From the NCBI GenBank assembly GCA_963700925.1, contig OY969553.1, positions 2,356,001 through 2,420,000 on the forward strand: a stretch of DNA of 64,000 bases. The letters run 5' to 3'. Within the stretch, counting starts at the first letter, position 1, and each line of letters opens with the position of its first letter. Below the pieces are notes generated by a model. It did not search any database. It was not told the DNA's origin and was given only the letters and a program-made list of their open reading frames with translations. Shown here piece after piece: positions 34,366 to 42,611 of the stretch. A program made the translations under genes and the position numbers. Source of the stretch: CAWJMD01 sp963700925. Lineage in GTDB: Bacteria > Actinomycetota > Actinomycetes > Actinomycetales > CAWJMD01.

Positions 34366-35562
34366 TCAGGCAGTGGCGTCGAGGGCGCGGACGAAGTCTT
34401 CGATGAGCAGCTCGGTCGGTTCGACGCCGCACGAGACCCGGATCATGCCGTCGTCGATCCGTGCCGCGCGGCGCTCGGCAGTCGTGAGCGAGAAGTGCGA
34501 CGAGTTGAACGGTGTGCTCACCAGGGTCTCGACCCCGCCGAGGCTGGTGGCCTCGCAGCCGACCTCCAGCTGCCTCATCACGCGCAGCGCGCGGTCGTCG
34601 CCGCCTGCGACGGTGAACGTCACCATGCCTCCGGTGCGCAGCAGGTGACCGTCGCGGCGCAGCACCCGCGCGGCGACATCAGCGCGCTCGTAGCCGGGAA
34701 GCGCCGGGTGCCGGACGCTCACGACGTCGTCCCTCTCTGCCAGTGCGGCTGCCAGCAGGCGCGCGGTGGCGTTGGACCGGGCGAGCCGCAGCTCGAAGGT
34801 CTGCAGACCGCGCCAGACCAGGTACGCCGCGTGGGGGTCGAGGCAGGTGCCGAGGGTGATGACGCGGCGCTGCACCTCGCGGACGCGGTCGAAGTCGCCG
34901 AGCACCACTCCTGCGATGGCGTCGGAGTGGCCGTTGAGGAACTTGGTCGCGGAGTGCACGACCACGTCGGCCCCGAGGGTGAGCGGCTGCACGCTGTACG
35001 GCGTCGCGAAGGTGTTGTCCACGACCAGCAGCGCGCCGGCGTCGTGGGCGACCTCGGCGATGGCCGGAAGGTCTGCCAGGTCCAACTGCGGGTTGGCCAG
35101 GGTCTCGACGTAGACGACCCTGGTGGGTCCGCCGGCGACCGCGGCGCGCCAGGCGTCGAGGTCCATCGCATCGACCTGCTCCACGTCGAAGCCCCAGTCC
35201 GGCAGGTCGCGGACCAGCAGGTCGCGGGTGTCGCCGTACACCTGGTTGGCGCCGACGACGCGGTCGCCCGCCCGCAAGAGCGTGAGCAGGGTGGTGGCGA
35301 TCGCGCCCATGCCGGATGACGTCATGAACGCGGCCTCCGCCCTCTCGAGGCGGCCTACCTCCTCCGCAGCCACGTCGACGGTGGGGTTGCGGAACCTGCC
35401 GTACCAGATCTCGTCGAGCCCGCCGGCCTGGACGTCCTTGTAGGCGTCGTCGTCCAGGAAGTAGGTGACCGACTGATGGATGGGCGGCACCACGGGGCGG
35501 GTCCGCGGGCTGAACCGTGCGGACTGGGCCGGCCGTGAGTCGCGGCGTCGGGCGTCGGGCAT
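34366..35562 (-). CDS. Cys/Met metabolism PLP enzyme (cystathionine gamma-lyase-like)
   Basis: 398 residues from ATG 35562, with AAGGAG before it; an ATG at 35589 is also in frame. Features: PPIHQSVTYF, TSSGMGAIATTLLTLLRAGD, VYVETLANPQLDLADLPAIA, VVDNTFATPY, VVHSATKFLNGHSDAIAGVV with the PLP Lys near residue 203, and IRVSCGVEPTELLIEDF. The family covers cystathionine beta/gamma-lyases, synthases and methionine gamma-lyase, eliminating or replacing side-chain groups. Convergent with the dehydrogenase gene and divergent from a cupin gene, with a perfect palindrome between. A role in releasing ammonia or a thiol from a pathway intermediate is possible but not shown. Confidence 0.87.
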   Translation of the reverse strand: MPDARRRDSRPAQSARFSPRTRPVVPPIHQSVTYFLDDDAYKDVQAGGLDEIWYGRFRNPTVDVAAEEVGRLERAEAAFMTSSGMGAIATTLLTLLRAGDRVVGANQVYGDTRDLLVRDLPDWGFDVEQVDAMDLDAWRAAVAGGPTRVVYVETLANPQLDLADLPAIAEVAHDAGALLVVDNTFATPYSVQPLTLGADVVVHSATKFLNGHSDAIAGVVLGDFDRVREVQRRVITLGTCLDPHAAYLVWRGLQTFELRLARSNATARLLAAALAERDDVVSVRHPALPGYERADVAARVLRRDGHLLRTGGMVTFTVAGGDDRALRVMRQLEVGCEATSLGGVETLVSTPFNSSHFSLTTAERRAARIDDGMIRVSCGVEPTELLIEDFVRALDATA

Positions 35563-35607
35563 GGGGTGCTCCTTGTCAGCGGCTTTCACTCAGTCTAGTA
35601 TCTGAAT

Positions 35608-35619
35608 ACTGTTAACAGT
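35608..35619. promoter_or_regulatory. Perfect palindrome ACTGTTAACAGT
   Basis: A 12-bp perfect palindrome with the TGTTAACA core, in the 78-bp region between the PLP lyase and cupin starts. It matches the TGTYAACA octamer of the other island promoters and is the most symmetric copy. Confidence 0.62.
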
Positions 35620-35640
35620 CGACCACAGGAGCTCGCCAGC

Positions 35641-35988
35641 ATGAGCACGTTCGTCCACGTACCCGCCGCAAGGATCACAGGATCTCTCCAGCCGAGCGGT
35701 CGGCGCCCGGGAGCCGACTCCGGAGACCCGCAGCTGGGAATCCTCCGCTTCGAGACGGAGGGCGCTGTTCGAGCCGGGGTGTGGGAGTGCGAACCGGGAG
35801 GCTGGCCGGTGGAGAGCCGCGAGGACACCGAGACCTGTTACATCCTCAGCGGGCGGGCCGTGATCACGGATGGAGCCACCGGCAGCACGTTCGCGGTCTC
35901 CGCCGGAGACGTCATCGTGCAGCCGCAGGGCTGGTCGGGTCGATGGGACGTCACGGAGACGATCCGCAAGGTGTGGAGCCTGCGCTGA
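35641..35988 (+). CDS. Cupin_3-type small cupin protein (second copy)
   Basis: 115 residues, paralog of 2586-2945; shares RPGADSGDPQ, TETCYILSGRA and GWSGRWDVTETIRK. The conserved Glu in motif 1 and the Asp/Trp-rich motif 2 are retained, but only a partial set of metal-ligating His is visible, as in the first copy. It may bind a small molecule rather than catalyse oxidation. Followed after 129 bp by a His-rich cation-efflux gene; in the first module the cupin is instead followed by a His-tailed cupin. GGAGCTCG upstream is the ribosome-binding site. Confidence 0.86.
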   Translation: MSTFVHVPAARITGSLQPSGRRPGADSGDPQLGILRFETEGAVRAGVWECEPGGWPVESREDTETCYILSGRAVITDGATGSTFAVSAGDVIVQPQGWSGRWDVTETIRKVWSLR

Positions 35989-36117
35989 GCCGGCCTGCCT
36001 GATCTGGCGCACCCTCATCCACTCCTCGGCCAGCACTCGAAGCCGACGGTGCCCCGGCGTGCGTGTCCGCCGCGGAGCGGGCCGCCAGAACGACGAAAAC
36101 AGACAAGGAAGAAGACC

Positions 36118-37506
36118 ATGAGCAAGAACCAGGCCCCGAACGACCGGACGGCTGTGGGTAGCCAACCCGCGACAGCAGGGCACCCCTACCCCCTCGCGTA
36201 CCCGCACCCGCAGAGCGGTCGTGAACGGAAGGCCCACCAGCCTCACGAGGGTCATGACCACCCGCACGGTGCTCACGACCACCCGCACGCGGAAGCCCAC
36301 GATCACCCCCATCCCGACCGGCACGAGGGCGATCACAAGGGCCACGCCCACCCGCATGTGGGTGGTCACAAGGGTCATGACCATGACCACGGCCACGGCC
36401 ACGGCCACGGCCACGGCCATGGTCATGGTCATGGTCATGACCACGGTGATCACGACCATGACCACGGGTCGGGGCTGTGGGCGAAGGTCAAGCACATCGT
36501 GGTGCCGCACTCGCATGACTCGAACGAGGCGATCCAGTCGGCGGAGGAGTCCAGCAGCGAGGGGATCCGGGCGGCGTGGATCGGGCTGGGCGGGATGGGC
36601 GTCACCGCGGTCCTGCAGATGTTCATCGTGGCGATCTCGGGCTCGATCGCGCTGCTGGCCGACACCCTGCACAACGTCGGGCACGCCGCCACCACGATCC
36701 CGCTGGTGATCGCGTTCCGGATCGGCCAGCGGGCCGCGTCGAAGAAGTACAGCTACGGGTACCGCCGGGCCGAGGACCTGGTCGGGCTGTTCATCTCGCT
36801 GATCATCGCGGTCTCGGCCGGGCTGATCATCTGGGAGTCGGTCGACGCTCTGGTCAACCCGCACGAGCTGACCAACCTGTGGTGGGTGTTCGCCGCCGGC
36901 TTCGTCGGTGCCGCCGGCAACGAGCTGGTCGCGATCTACCGGATCCGCACCGGCCGGCGGATCGGCTCGGCCGCGCTGATCGCCGAGGGCCAGCACGCCC
37001 GCGCCGACGGCCTGACCTCGATCGCGGTCGTGGTCGGAGTGATCGGAGTCTGGCTCGGCTTCCCGCAGGCCGACGCGATCATCGGGTTCTTCATCGCCGC
37101 CGCCATCTTGTGGATCCTGGTCAACTCCCTACGCACCACCCTCCGCCGGTTGATGGACGGAGTCGACGACGGCGTCGTCGACAAGATGACTGCCGTGATC
37201 GCCGCCGTCCCGGGCGTCCTGAACGTCGGCCGGGTCCGGGCCCGCTGGAGCGGGCACCGCCTGGAGGCGGACGCCAACGTCGCGGTCGACTCCCGGCTGT
37301 CCGTGCTGGAGAGCCACGCCATCGCCGAAGAAGTCGAGCACCAAGTCCTGCACAACGTCGCCCACGTCGAGAACGTCGTCGTCCACGTCAACCCCGTCGT
37401 CGAGGGCCGCGAACCCAGTGAGCTGCACGACCTCACCCATCACCACACCAGCGCCGCCGCCCGCCAGGCCTACCTCGCCCGCAAGGGCGGCGCGATCCGC
37501 ACCTGA
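36118..37506 (+). CDS. Cation diffusion facilitator with very long His-rich N-terminus
   Basis: 462 residues from ATG 36118, with AAGGAAG upstream. Residues ~38-115 are an Asp/His/Gly tract (HDHPH, HDHGHGHGHG, HDHDHGS) with more than 30 His. Six membrane segments follow: ISGSIALLADTLHNVGHAAT with the TM2 ligands, and AEGQHARADGLTSIAVVVG, the HxxxD of TM5. A C-terminal domain with HNVAHVENVVVHVNP follows. Exports Zn/Co/Ni/Mn-type cations; the tract should bind several ions. It belongs to a different CDF branch from the one at 18295-19242. Repeats of GGCCAC/GGTCAT in the DNA (36391-36438) encode part of the tract and could change length by slippage. Confidence 0.9.
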   Translation: MSKNQAPNDRTAVGSQPATAGHPYPLAYPHPQSGRERKAHQPHEGHDHPHGAHDHPHAEAHDHPHPDRHEGDHKGHAHPHVGGHKGHDHDHGHGHGHGHGHGHGHGHDHGDHDHDHGSGLWAKVKHIVVPHSHDSNEAIQSAEESSSEGIRAAWIGLGGMGVTAVLQMFIVAISGSIALLADTLHNVGHAATTIPLVIAFRIGQRAASKKYSYGYRRAEDLVGLFISLIIAVSAGLIIWESVDALVNPHELTNLWWVFAAGFVGAAGNELVAIYRIRTGRRIGSAALIAEGQHARADGLTSIAVVVGVIGVWLGFPQADAIIGFFIAAAILWILVNSLRTTLRRLMDGVDDGVVDKMTAVIAAVPGVLNVGRVRARWSGHRLEADANVAVDSRLSVLESHAIAEEVEHQVLHNVAHVENVVVHVNPVVEGREPSELHDLTHHHTSAAARQAYLARKGGAIRT

Positions 37507-37538
37507 CCCTTCTCCTTCGCGACTCCTTGAGGTCACAG

Positions 37539-37961
37539 ATGCCCAACGATCAGTCCGTGAACGTTCCCGCCCCGGCAAGCTCAATGGACTCGGATCTAGC
37601 CGAGCTCCTCACCCGATACCAGCGCGCGTGGAGCGAGGGCGACATCGCGGGGATCCTCTCCATGACCCCGCCCGACGGTGTGTACGAAGCCTCGTTCGGC
37701 CCGCATCCCTGGGGCCAGCGCTTCGTCGGCCCCGATGAGATCCGCGCCGCGCTCGTGCAGATGGGTCTCGGTGAGCCGGGACGTTCGCGGCATGAGTACG
37801 GCGACACCCACGTCGTGGGCGACTGCGGGTTCGCGTTGTGGACCAGCGTTCAGGACGGCCCGGCCGGACCAGAGGCCACCATGCACGGCGCCGACTTCTA
37901 TCGGTTCCGTGACGGGATGGTCGCGGCCAAGATCGCGTACCGGAAGGCCCAGCCGTCCTGA
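37539..37961 (+). CDS. NTF2-like/SnoaL-like domain protein
   Basis: 140 residues from ATG 37539. The cone-shaped NTF2-like pattern is visible: LAELLTRYQRAWSEGDIAGI, then FVGPDEIRAAL, and MHGADFYRFRDGMVAAKIAY at the end. Such domains serve as small enzymes (isomerase, cyclase) or subunits. It precedes a ferredoxin-reductase-like flavoprotein gene by 66 bp and follows the cation-efflux gene by 32 bp, so it may belong to either transcript. No catalytic residues can be assigned. Confidence 0.75.
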   Translation: MPNDQSVNVPAPASSMDSDLAELLTRYQRAWSEGDIAGILSMTPPDGVYEASFGPHPWGQRFVGPDEIRAALVQMGLGEPGRSRHEYGDTHVVGDCGFALWTSVQDGPAGPEATMHGADFYRFRDGMVAAKIAYRKAQPS

Positions 37962-38027
37962 CTCGGAGCGGAAGGAGGTCATCGGCACGACTCCACCTAC
38001 TGGTCATCTCGAGAGGAACCCAAGCCT

Positions 38028-39296
38028 GTGGCGCTCCACGACATCGCTGACCGAGGCGCGATGCGTTCCATCGTCGTCGTCGGCGGCTCCCTGGCCGGAC
38101 ACCGTGCCGTCAAGGCGTTGCGCAACCAGGGGTACCGGGGCGCCCTCACTGTGGTCGGCGCCGAGCGCCATCGACCCTACGACCGCTACCCCCTCTCGAA
38201 GGGGTACCTGACCGGCTGCACGGACCGGCAGGGACTCGACATTCGTGGCAACGCCCCCGAGGTGGTCTGGCGTCTTGGGGAGACCGTCACACAGCTCGAG
38301 CTCGACGGGCGGTTCGTCACACTGGACGGCGGAGACCGGATCTCGTTCGACGGGCTGGTGGTGGCGTCGGGGGCACGTCCTCGAGACGTCTCCTCCGTCG
38401 ACGGAGTGCGGGGCGCGTTCGTCTTCCGCACCGTCGAGGACGCCACCGACCTACGGGCCGCGCTGGCTGGTACCGCTCGACGGGTGGTCGTCGTGGGCGG
38501 CGGCTTGATCGGTGCGGAGGTTGCTGCCACCGCGGTGGAGGGCGGTCACGACACCACGCTGCTCGACAGCTCCGAGGTGCCGACCAGCCGCTCATTAGGG
38601 CAGGCCGTGGCGAAGCACCTACTCGGACTTCACCGTCGCGCCGGCGTGCGCGTTCGGCCGAACACCAGAGCACGACGGCTGGACGTGCAGGCGGGGGCCG
38701 TCACGGGCGTCCTCCTGGAGGACGGCACCCGCCTGCCTGCGGACATCGTCGTGATGGCCACCGGCACCACGCCGAACGTGGAGTGGATGACCGGCAGCGG
38801 TTTGAACGCCGTCGGCGGCCTCGGCTGCGGCGCGACGTTGCACGCGCTCGGCAGCGATGTCGTGGTCGGTGCCGGTGACGTCGTGCGCGCGCCGCACCCG
38901 TTGCTCGACGGCCTGTCAGTGCGTGTCGAGCACTGGGCCAGCACTCTCGACCACGCCGACCTGGCTGCTGCGAACCTGCTGGCGGGTCCCGAGTCGGGCG
39001 TTCCGCTGACGGCCCTGCCGGGCTTCGGGACGACGATCCATGGCGCACGGATCCGATCCCTGGGCTTTCCACAGGTGGCGGATCGAAGTCGAGTGGTCTG
39101 GGGGTCGCTCGAGTCGGGGGAGGCACTGGTGGTGCTCGGCCGGTGCGACAAGGCCGTGGCCGCCATCTCGGTCAACGCGGCGGACCTGCTACCTCTGGTC
39201 GGAAAGCAGCTGCGTCCTGGCGTCCCGCTGGAGGATGTCCGGCTCCAGGCAGCGAAGAGCCCTCAGCGGCAAGTCGCGTCGTCGTCGGTCGTCTGA
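38028..39296 (+). CDS. FAD/NAD(P) oxidoreductase, ferredoxin reductase-like
   Basis: 422 residues. Two Rossmann folds: FAD at RSIVVVGGSLAGHRAVKAL (~13-31) and NAD at RRVVVVGGGLIGAEVAATA (~155-175); VVASGARPRDV and VVMATGTTPNVEW are the standard linkers; VVGAGDVVRAPHPLLDG is the FAD ribityl motif; a Reductase_C-like C-terminus holds RVEHWASTLDHADLAAANLL. This is the class that passes electrons from NAD(P)H to a ferredoxin or Rieske protein for oxygenases or P450s. No oxygenase gene adjoins it, so its partner is unknown. Start GTG 38028 is used; ATG 38061 (MRSIVVVGG) is a credible shorter start. Confidence 0.85.
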   Translation: MALHDIADRGAMRSIVVVGGSLAGHRAVKALRNQGYRGALTVVGAERHRPYDRYPLSKGYLTGCTDRQGLDIRGNAPEVVWRLGETVTQLELDGRFVTLDGGDRISFDGLVVASGARPRDVSSVDGVRGAFVFRTVEDATDLRAALAGTARRVVVVGGGLIGAEVAATAVEGGHDTTLLDSSEVPTSRSLGQAVAKHLLGLHRRAGVRVRPNTRARRLDVQAGAVTGVLLEDGTRLPADIVVMATGTTPNVEWMTGSGLNAVGGLGCGATLHALGSDVVVGAGDVVRAPHPLLDGLSVRVEHWASTLDHADLAAANLLAGPESGVPLTALPGFGTTIHGARIRSLGFPQVADRSRVVWGSLESGEALVVLGRCDKAVAAISVNAADLLPLVGKQLRPGVPLEDVRLQAAKSPQRQVASSSVV

Positions 39297-39347
39297 AGGG
39301 AGAGCCTCTTCCCGCTGGCGGACAGTCCGATCGTTGGAGGGAGGCCG

Positions 39348-40103
39348 ATGTCATCGACCCTGGTTCCTGTCGAGCTGCGCCTCGGCCTGGCACTGATCGT
39401 CCTGACGCTCGTCGCCGCCGGTGTGGCCACGGTCGGGCGCCTCGAATACGACCGACAGATCATCGTCGCGGCGTTGCGCGCCGCCTCTCAACTTGCTGTC
39501 GTGGCGTTGGTCATCGCGGTGATCGTGGACTCACTTCCACTCACCACGGTGTTCATCGCCTTCATGTACGTCGTGGCCGTCCGCACGTCGGGACGGAGGG
39601 TGACGCGCTCCCGGAGCGGTTGGTGGGCGGCTCTTCCCATCGGCGCCGGCTCCCTCCCCGTGGTCGCCGGGCTGCTGGCTGCCGGGGTGCTTCCGCCCAC
39701 TGGCCTCGCAGTCATCCCGGTCGCCGGAATCCTGATCGGCGGTGCGATGACGGCTACGTCGCTGGCCGGGAGGATCGCTCTGGACCAGCTCACCGTGCGC
39801 CGTGGTGAGGTCGAGGCCGGCATCTCGCTGGGCCTGGTCCAGCGCGACGCGGCGCTGGAGGTCTGCCGATCCGCCGCAGGAGGAGCGTTGATCCCGTCAC
39901 TGGACCAGACTCGTACGGTTGGGCTGGTGACTCTCCCTGGGGCGTTCGTCGGGATGCTGCTGGCCGGTGCCAGCCCGCTGGCAGCGGGTGCCGTGCAGCT
40001 GTTCGTCTTGATCGCGCACCTGGCTGTGCAGGCGATCGCGGTGGTGCTGATGATCGACCTGGTGGCACGAGGGCGCGTCGTGCCAGCGACCGGAAGCCCC
40101 TGA
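39348..40103 (+). CDS. FetB/YbbM-like ABC permease
   Basis: 251 residues, about seven membrane segments, UPF0014 type. Recognised by RQIIVAALRAASQLAVVALV, GMLLAGASPLAAGAVQLFVL and GAMTATSLAGRIALDQL. In enterobacteria FetB works with the ATPase FetA in iron export under oxidative stress. Here no ATPase gene is adjacent, as in many actinobacteria, so the energising partner must be encoded elsewhere or be shared. GGAGGGAG precedes the ATG. Lies 51 bp after the flavoprotein gene and may share its transcript. Confidence 0.85.
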   Translation: MSSTLVPVELRLGLALIVLTLVAAGVATVGRLEYDRQIIVAALRAASQLAVVALVIAVIVDSLPLTTVFIAFMYVVAVRTSGRRVTRSRSGWWAALPIGAGSLPVVAGLLAAGVLPPTGLAVIPVAGILIGGAMTATSLAGRIALDQLTVRRGEVEAGISLGLVQRDAALEVCRSAAGGALIPSLDQTRTVGLVTLPGAFVGMLLAGASPLAAGAVQLFVLIAHLAVQAIAVVLMIDLVARGRVVPATGSP

Positions 40104-40153
40104 TGAGCCCAAGAGGGAAGGAGCTGTCCGGTGTCCCTCTATAACCAGGCCGA

Positions 40154-40516
40154 TCAGCTCGATGCGCTCCGACGGTCGGGGGCCGCGAGCCGCAGGTGCT
40201 CGACGTGGTAGATGGCTTCGTCCAGGAGCTGCGCCACATGGTTGTCGTAGAGGGAGTAGACGACCGTTCGACCGTGTCGCTCACCGTCCACGAGGCCCAG
40301 GTTGCGCAGCAGGCGGAGCTGGTGGGACACGGCTGACTGCTCCATCTCCACCGCCTGAGCGAGCTCGCCGACTGTCGCCGGTCCGTCGCGGAGAAAGCCG
40401 AGGATCAAGAGGCGACTAGGCGTTGCGAGTGCTTGAAGGGTGTTCGCGATCGCCTTGGCGGCCGGCGCATCGAGGCGTGATGTCTCCGGCGTCCGCGGGT
40501 CCATGGCGTGTCCCAT
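40154..40516 (-). CDS. nmtR: Nickel/cobalt-sensing ArsR-SmtB repressor (NmtR)
   Basis: 120 residues from ATG 40516, chosen because MGHAMDP matches the MGH start of mycobacterial NmtR, where the N-terminal Gly-His takes part in Ni binding. Shared core: LQALATPSRLLILGFLRDGP, MEQSAVSHQLRLLRNLGLV and VVYSLYDNHVAQLLDEAIYHVEHL. The alpha-5 ligand set D-x-H ... H-x-x-H is complete. The extra C-terminal His of the Mycobacterium tuberculosis protein (EHLHL, DRH) are Arg here. Represses the divergent P-type ATPase and is released by Ni(II)/Co(II). The operator TGAA-N6-TTCA lies between them. Confidence 0.93.
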   Translation of the reverse strand: MGHAMDPRTPETSRLDAPAAKAIANTLQALATPSRLLILGFLRDGPATVGELAQAVEMEQSAVSHQLRLLRNLGLVDGERHGRTVVYSLYDNHVAQLLDEAIYHVEHLRLAAPDRRSASS

Positions 40517-40544
40517 CTGGCGAGCATACCCACCATCGGATTGC

Positions 40545-40560
40545 ATGAACACATCTTCAT
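40545..40560. promoter_or_regulatory. NmtR/SmtB-type operator
   Basis: ATGAA-N6-TTCAT inverted repeat (TGAA 40546-40549, TTCA 40556-40559), the standard half-site spacing of ArsR/SmtB metal sensors. Positioned between nmtR (start 40516) and the ATPase gene (start 40608). Confidence 0.8.
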
Positions 40561-40607
40561 ACGTTAATCTGACGACGCTCGCTCACTCCCCACTCTTGAG
40601 GCTCTCG

Positions 40608-42611
40608 ATGTCGTCCACTCTCACGGCTGTCCCTACCAGCGCGCGTCATGCGCCGCCGTCGCCTCCGTCCGCTCGTTCCTCGTTGTTGACGCTCGTGTCG
40701 ATGGCAGAGGTTCGATGGGCTGCGATGGCCACCGTTCTGTTCGTGGCCGGTGGCGTCTGCCAGCTTCTCGGCGCGCCGCCCGTCGTCTGGTGGACGCTCT
40801 ACCTCGCCTGCTACGCGACAGGTGGCTGGGAGCCTGCGCTGTCGGGGCTAAAGGCATTGCGGGAGAAGACCCTTGACGTCGACATCCTGATGATCGTGGC
40901 CGCGATCCTCGCCGCGTCGATCGGTCAGGTCTTCGAAGGCGCCCTCCTGATCGTCATCTTCTCGACGTCCGGCGCGCTGGAGGCTTTCGTCACCCGCCGC
41001 ACAGCGGACTCTGTCCGGGCGCTGCTCGACCTGGCCCCCGAGCGCGCGACCCGCCTCGACGGCAACGGTGTCGAGGAGGACGTGGACACCGCCGACCTCG
41101 TCGTCGGCGACATCGTGCTGGTACGACCCGGCGAGCGCGTCGGCGCGGACGGTGAGGTGCTCGAGGGCATCAGTGACGTGGACCAGGCCTCGATCACCGG
41201 CGAGCCGCTGCCTGTCGTGAAGGATCTCGGTGACGAGGTCTTTGCGGGGACGCTGAACGGAACCGGCTCCCTCCGAGTGATGGTGAACCGCGCGGCGAAG
41301 GACTCCGTCGTCGCCCGCATCGTCGCCCTGGTGGAGGAGGCGTCGGCCACCAAGGCGCGCACGCAGCTGTTCATCGAAAAGGTCGAGCAGCGCTACTCGG
41401 TCGGTGTGGTCGTGGCCACTCTGGCGATCTTCACCGTGCCTCTCCTGTGGGGCGCTGCCTTCGAGCCGACACTGCTGCGCGCCATGACCTTCATGATCGT
41501 CGCGTCGCCGTGCGCCGTGGTGCTGGCGACGATGCCGCCGCTGCTGTCGACGATCGCCAACGCCGGCCGGCATGGCGTCCTGGTGAAGTCGGCTGTGGCG
41601 CTCGAGAAGTTCGGCCAGTGCACCGTCGTCGCCTTCGACAAGACCGGCACCCTGACCGACGGGACCCCTCGCGTGTCCGAGATCGAGCCGGTACCTGCGT
41701 CGGGAGTGTCCAGGGAATCGCTGCTGGCACTCGCCGCCGCCGCGGAGCGGCCCAGCGAGCACCCTCTCGCCCGAGCAGTGGTCGCTGCCGCGCACGCCCA
41801 CGAGCTCGCTATTCCTCACGCAGAAGGCTTTTCCTCCATGCCCGGCCGCGGCGTCACCGCGACGGTGGACGACCAGTACGTGCAGGTCGGCTCGCCTGCC
41901 CTGCTCCGCGAGCTGCCGCAGTCCCCTGCCGCCGTGAGCGAGGCCAGGGAGCTCATCGCCCGGCTGGAGGCTGCGGGACGCACCGCAGTCGTGGTGCTCG
42001 TGGACGGGGTCCCCGCGGGGATCCTCGCCCTGGCGGACCAGGTCCGCCCCGGCGCAAGGGAGACCGTTGCCAAGCTCACCACGATGACCGGACGCACCCC
42101 CATCCTGCTGACCGGCGACAACGAGGGAGCCGCCCGCCGGCTCGCCGAGGAGGTCGGCATCTCCGACGTCCGGGCGGCCCTTCTGCCTGCTGACAAGGTC
42201 GCCCACGTCAGGGCCCTTCAGGATGCAGGCGAGAGCGTGCTTCTCGTCGGCGACGGCGTCAACGACGCGCCAGCAATGGCTGCCGCAGACCTGGGCGTCG
42301 CCATGGGACGGCGTGGATCCGACCTAGCGCTCGAGACGGCCGACGCCGTTGTCGTCCGCGACGAGCTGGCCACCTTGCCCAAGGTCATCGGGCTGTCGCG
42401 CCGCGCCCACCGCGTGGTCAAGGCGAACCTCGCCTTCGCGGCCGCGATGATCACCGTCCTCGTCATCTGGGACATCTTCTGGATCCTCCCGCTGCCGCTG
42501 GGCGTAGCGGGCCACGAGGGTTCGACTGTTGTGGTGGGCCTGAACGGTCTGCGACTCCTGCGCAAGGGCGCCTGGCGACGGGCCGACTCGCTGCGAGGGC
42601 TGGGCCAGTGA
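40608..42611 (+). CDS. nmtA: P1B-4-type Co/Ni-exporting P-type ATPase (NmtA/CtpJ-like)
   Basis: 667 residues from ATG 40608, with GAGG 7 bases upstream; in-frame codons before this overlap the operator. P-type hallmarks: actuator TGEP (SITGEPLPVV), phosphorylation DKTGTLTDG with the catalytic Asp, LLTGDNEGAARRLAEE and VGDGVNDAPAMAAADLGVAM. Metal class: MIVASPCAVVLATMPP (SPC in the membrane site) and GHEGSTVVVGLNGLRLL (the HEGxT motif of P1B-4). There is no N-terminal metal-binding domain, as expected. Pumps Co2+/Ni2+ out of the cell; in mycobacteria NmtR controls the same pump. Overlaps the 2Fe-2S protein gene by four bases. Confidence 0.93.
   Translation: MSSTLTAVPTSARHAPPSPPSARSSLLTLVSMAEVRWAAMATVLFVAGGVCQLLGAPPVVWWTLYLACYATGGWEPALSGLKALREKTLDVDILMIVAAILAASIGQVFEGALLIVIFSTSGALEAFVTRRTADSVRALLDLAPERATRLDGNGVEEDVDTADLVVGDIVLVRPGERVGADGEVLEGISDVDQASITGEPLPVVKDLGDEVFAGTLNGTGSLRVMVNRAAKDSVVARIVALVEEASATKARTQLFIEKVEQRYSVGVVVATLAIFTVPLLWGAAFEPTLLRAMTFMIVASPCAVVLATMPPLLSTIANAGRHGVLVKSAVALEKFGQCTVVAFDKTGTLTDGTPRVSEIEPVPASGVSRESLLALAAAAERPSEHPLARAVVAAAHAHELAIPHAEGFSSMPGRGVTATVDDQYVQVGSPALLRELPQSPAAVSEARELIARLEAAGRTAVVVLVDGVPAGILALADQVRPGARETVAKLTTMTGRTPILLTGDNEGAARRLAEEVGISDVRAALLPADKVAHVRALQDAGESVLLVGDGVNDAPAMAAADLGVAMGRRGSDLALETADAVVVRDELATLPKVIGLSRRAHRVVKANLAFAAAMITVLVIWDIFWILPLPLGVAGHEGSTVVVGLNGLRLLRKGAWRRADSLRGLGQ

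Noticed and set aside
36391..36438. GGCCAC/GGTCAT tandem repeat as a CRISPR-like or regulatory repeat
   Set aside because: It simply encodes the His-Gly tract of the efflux protein; no spacers or equal-length unique units.
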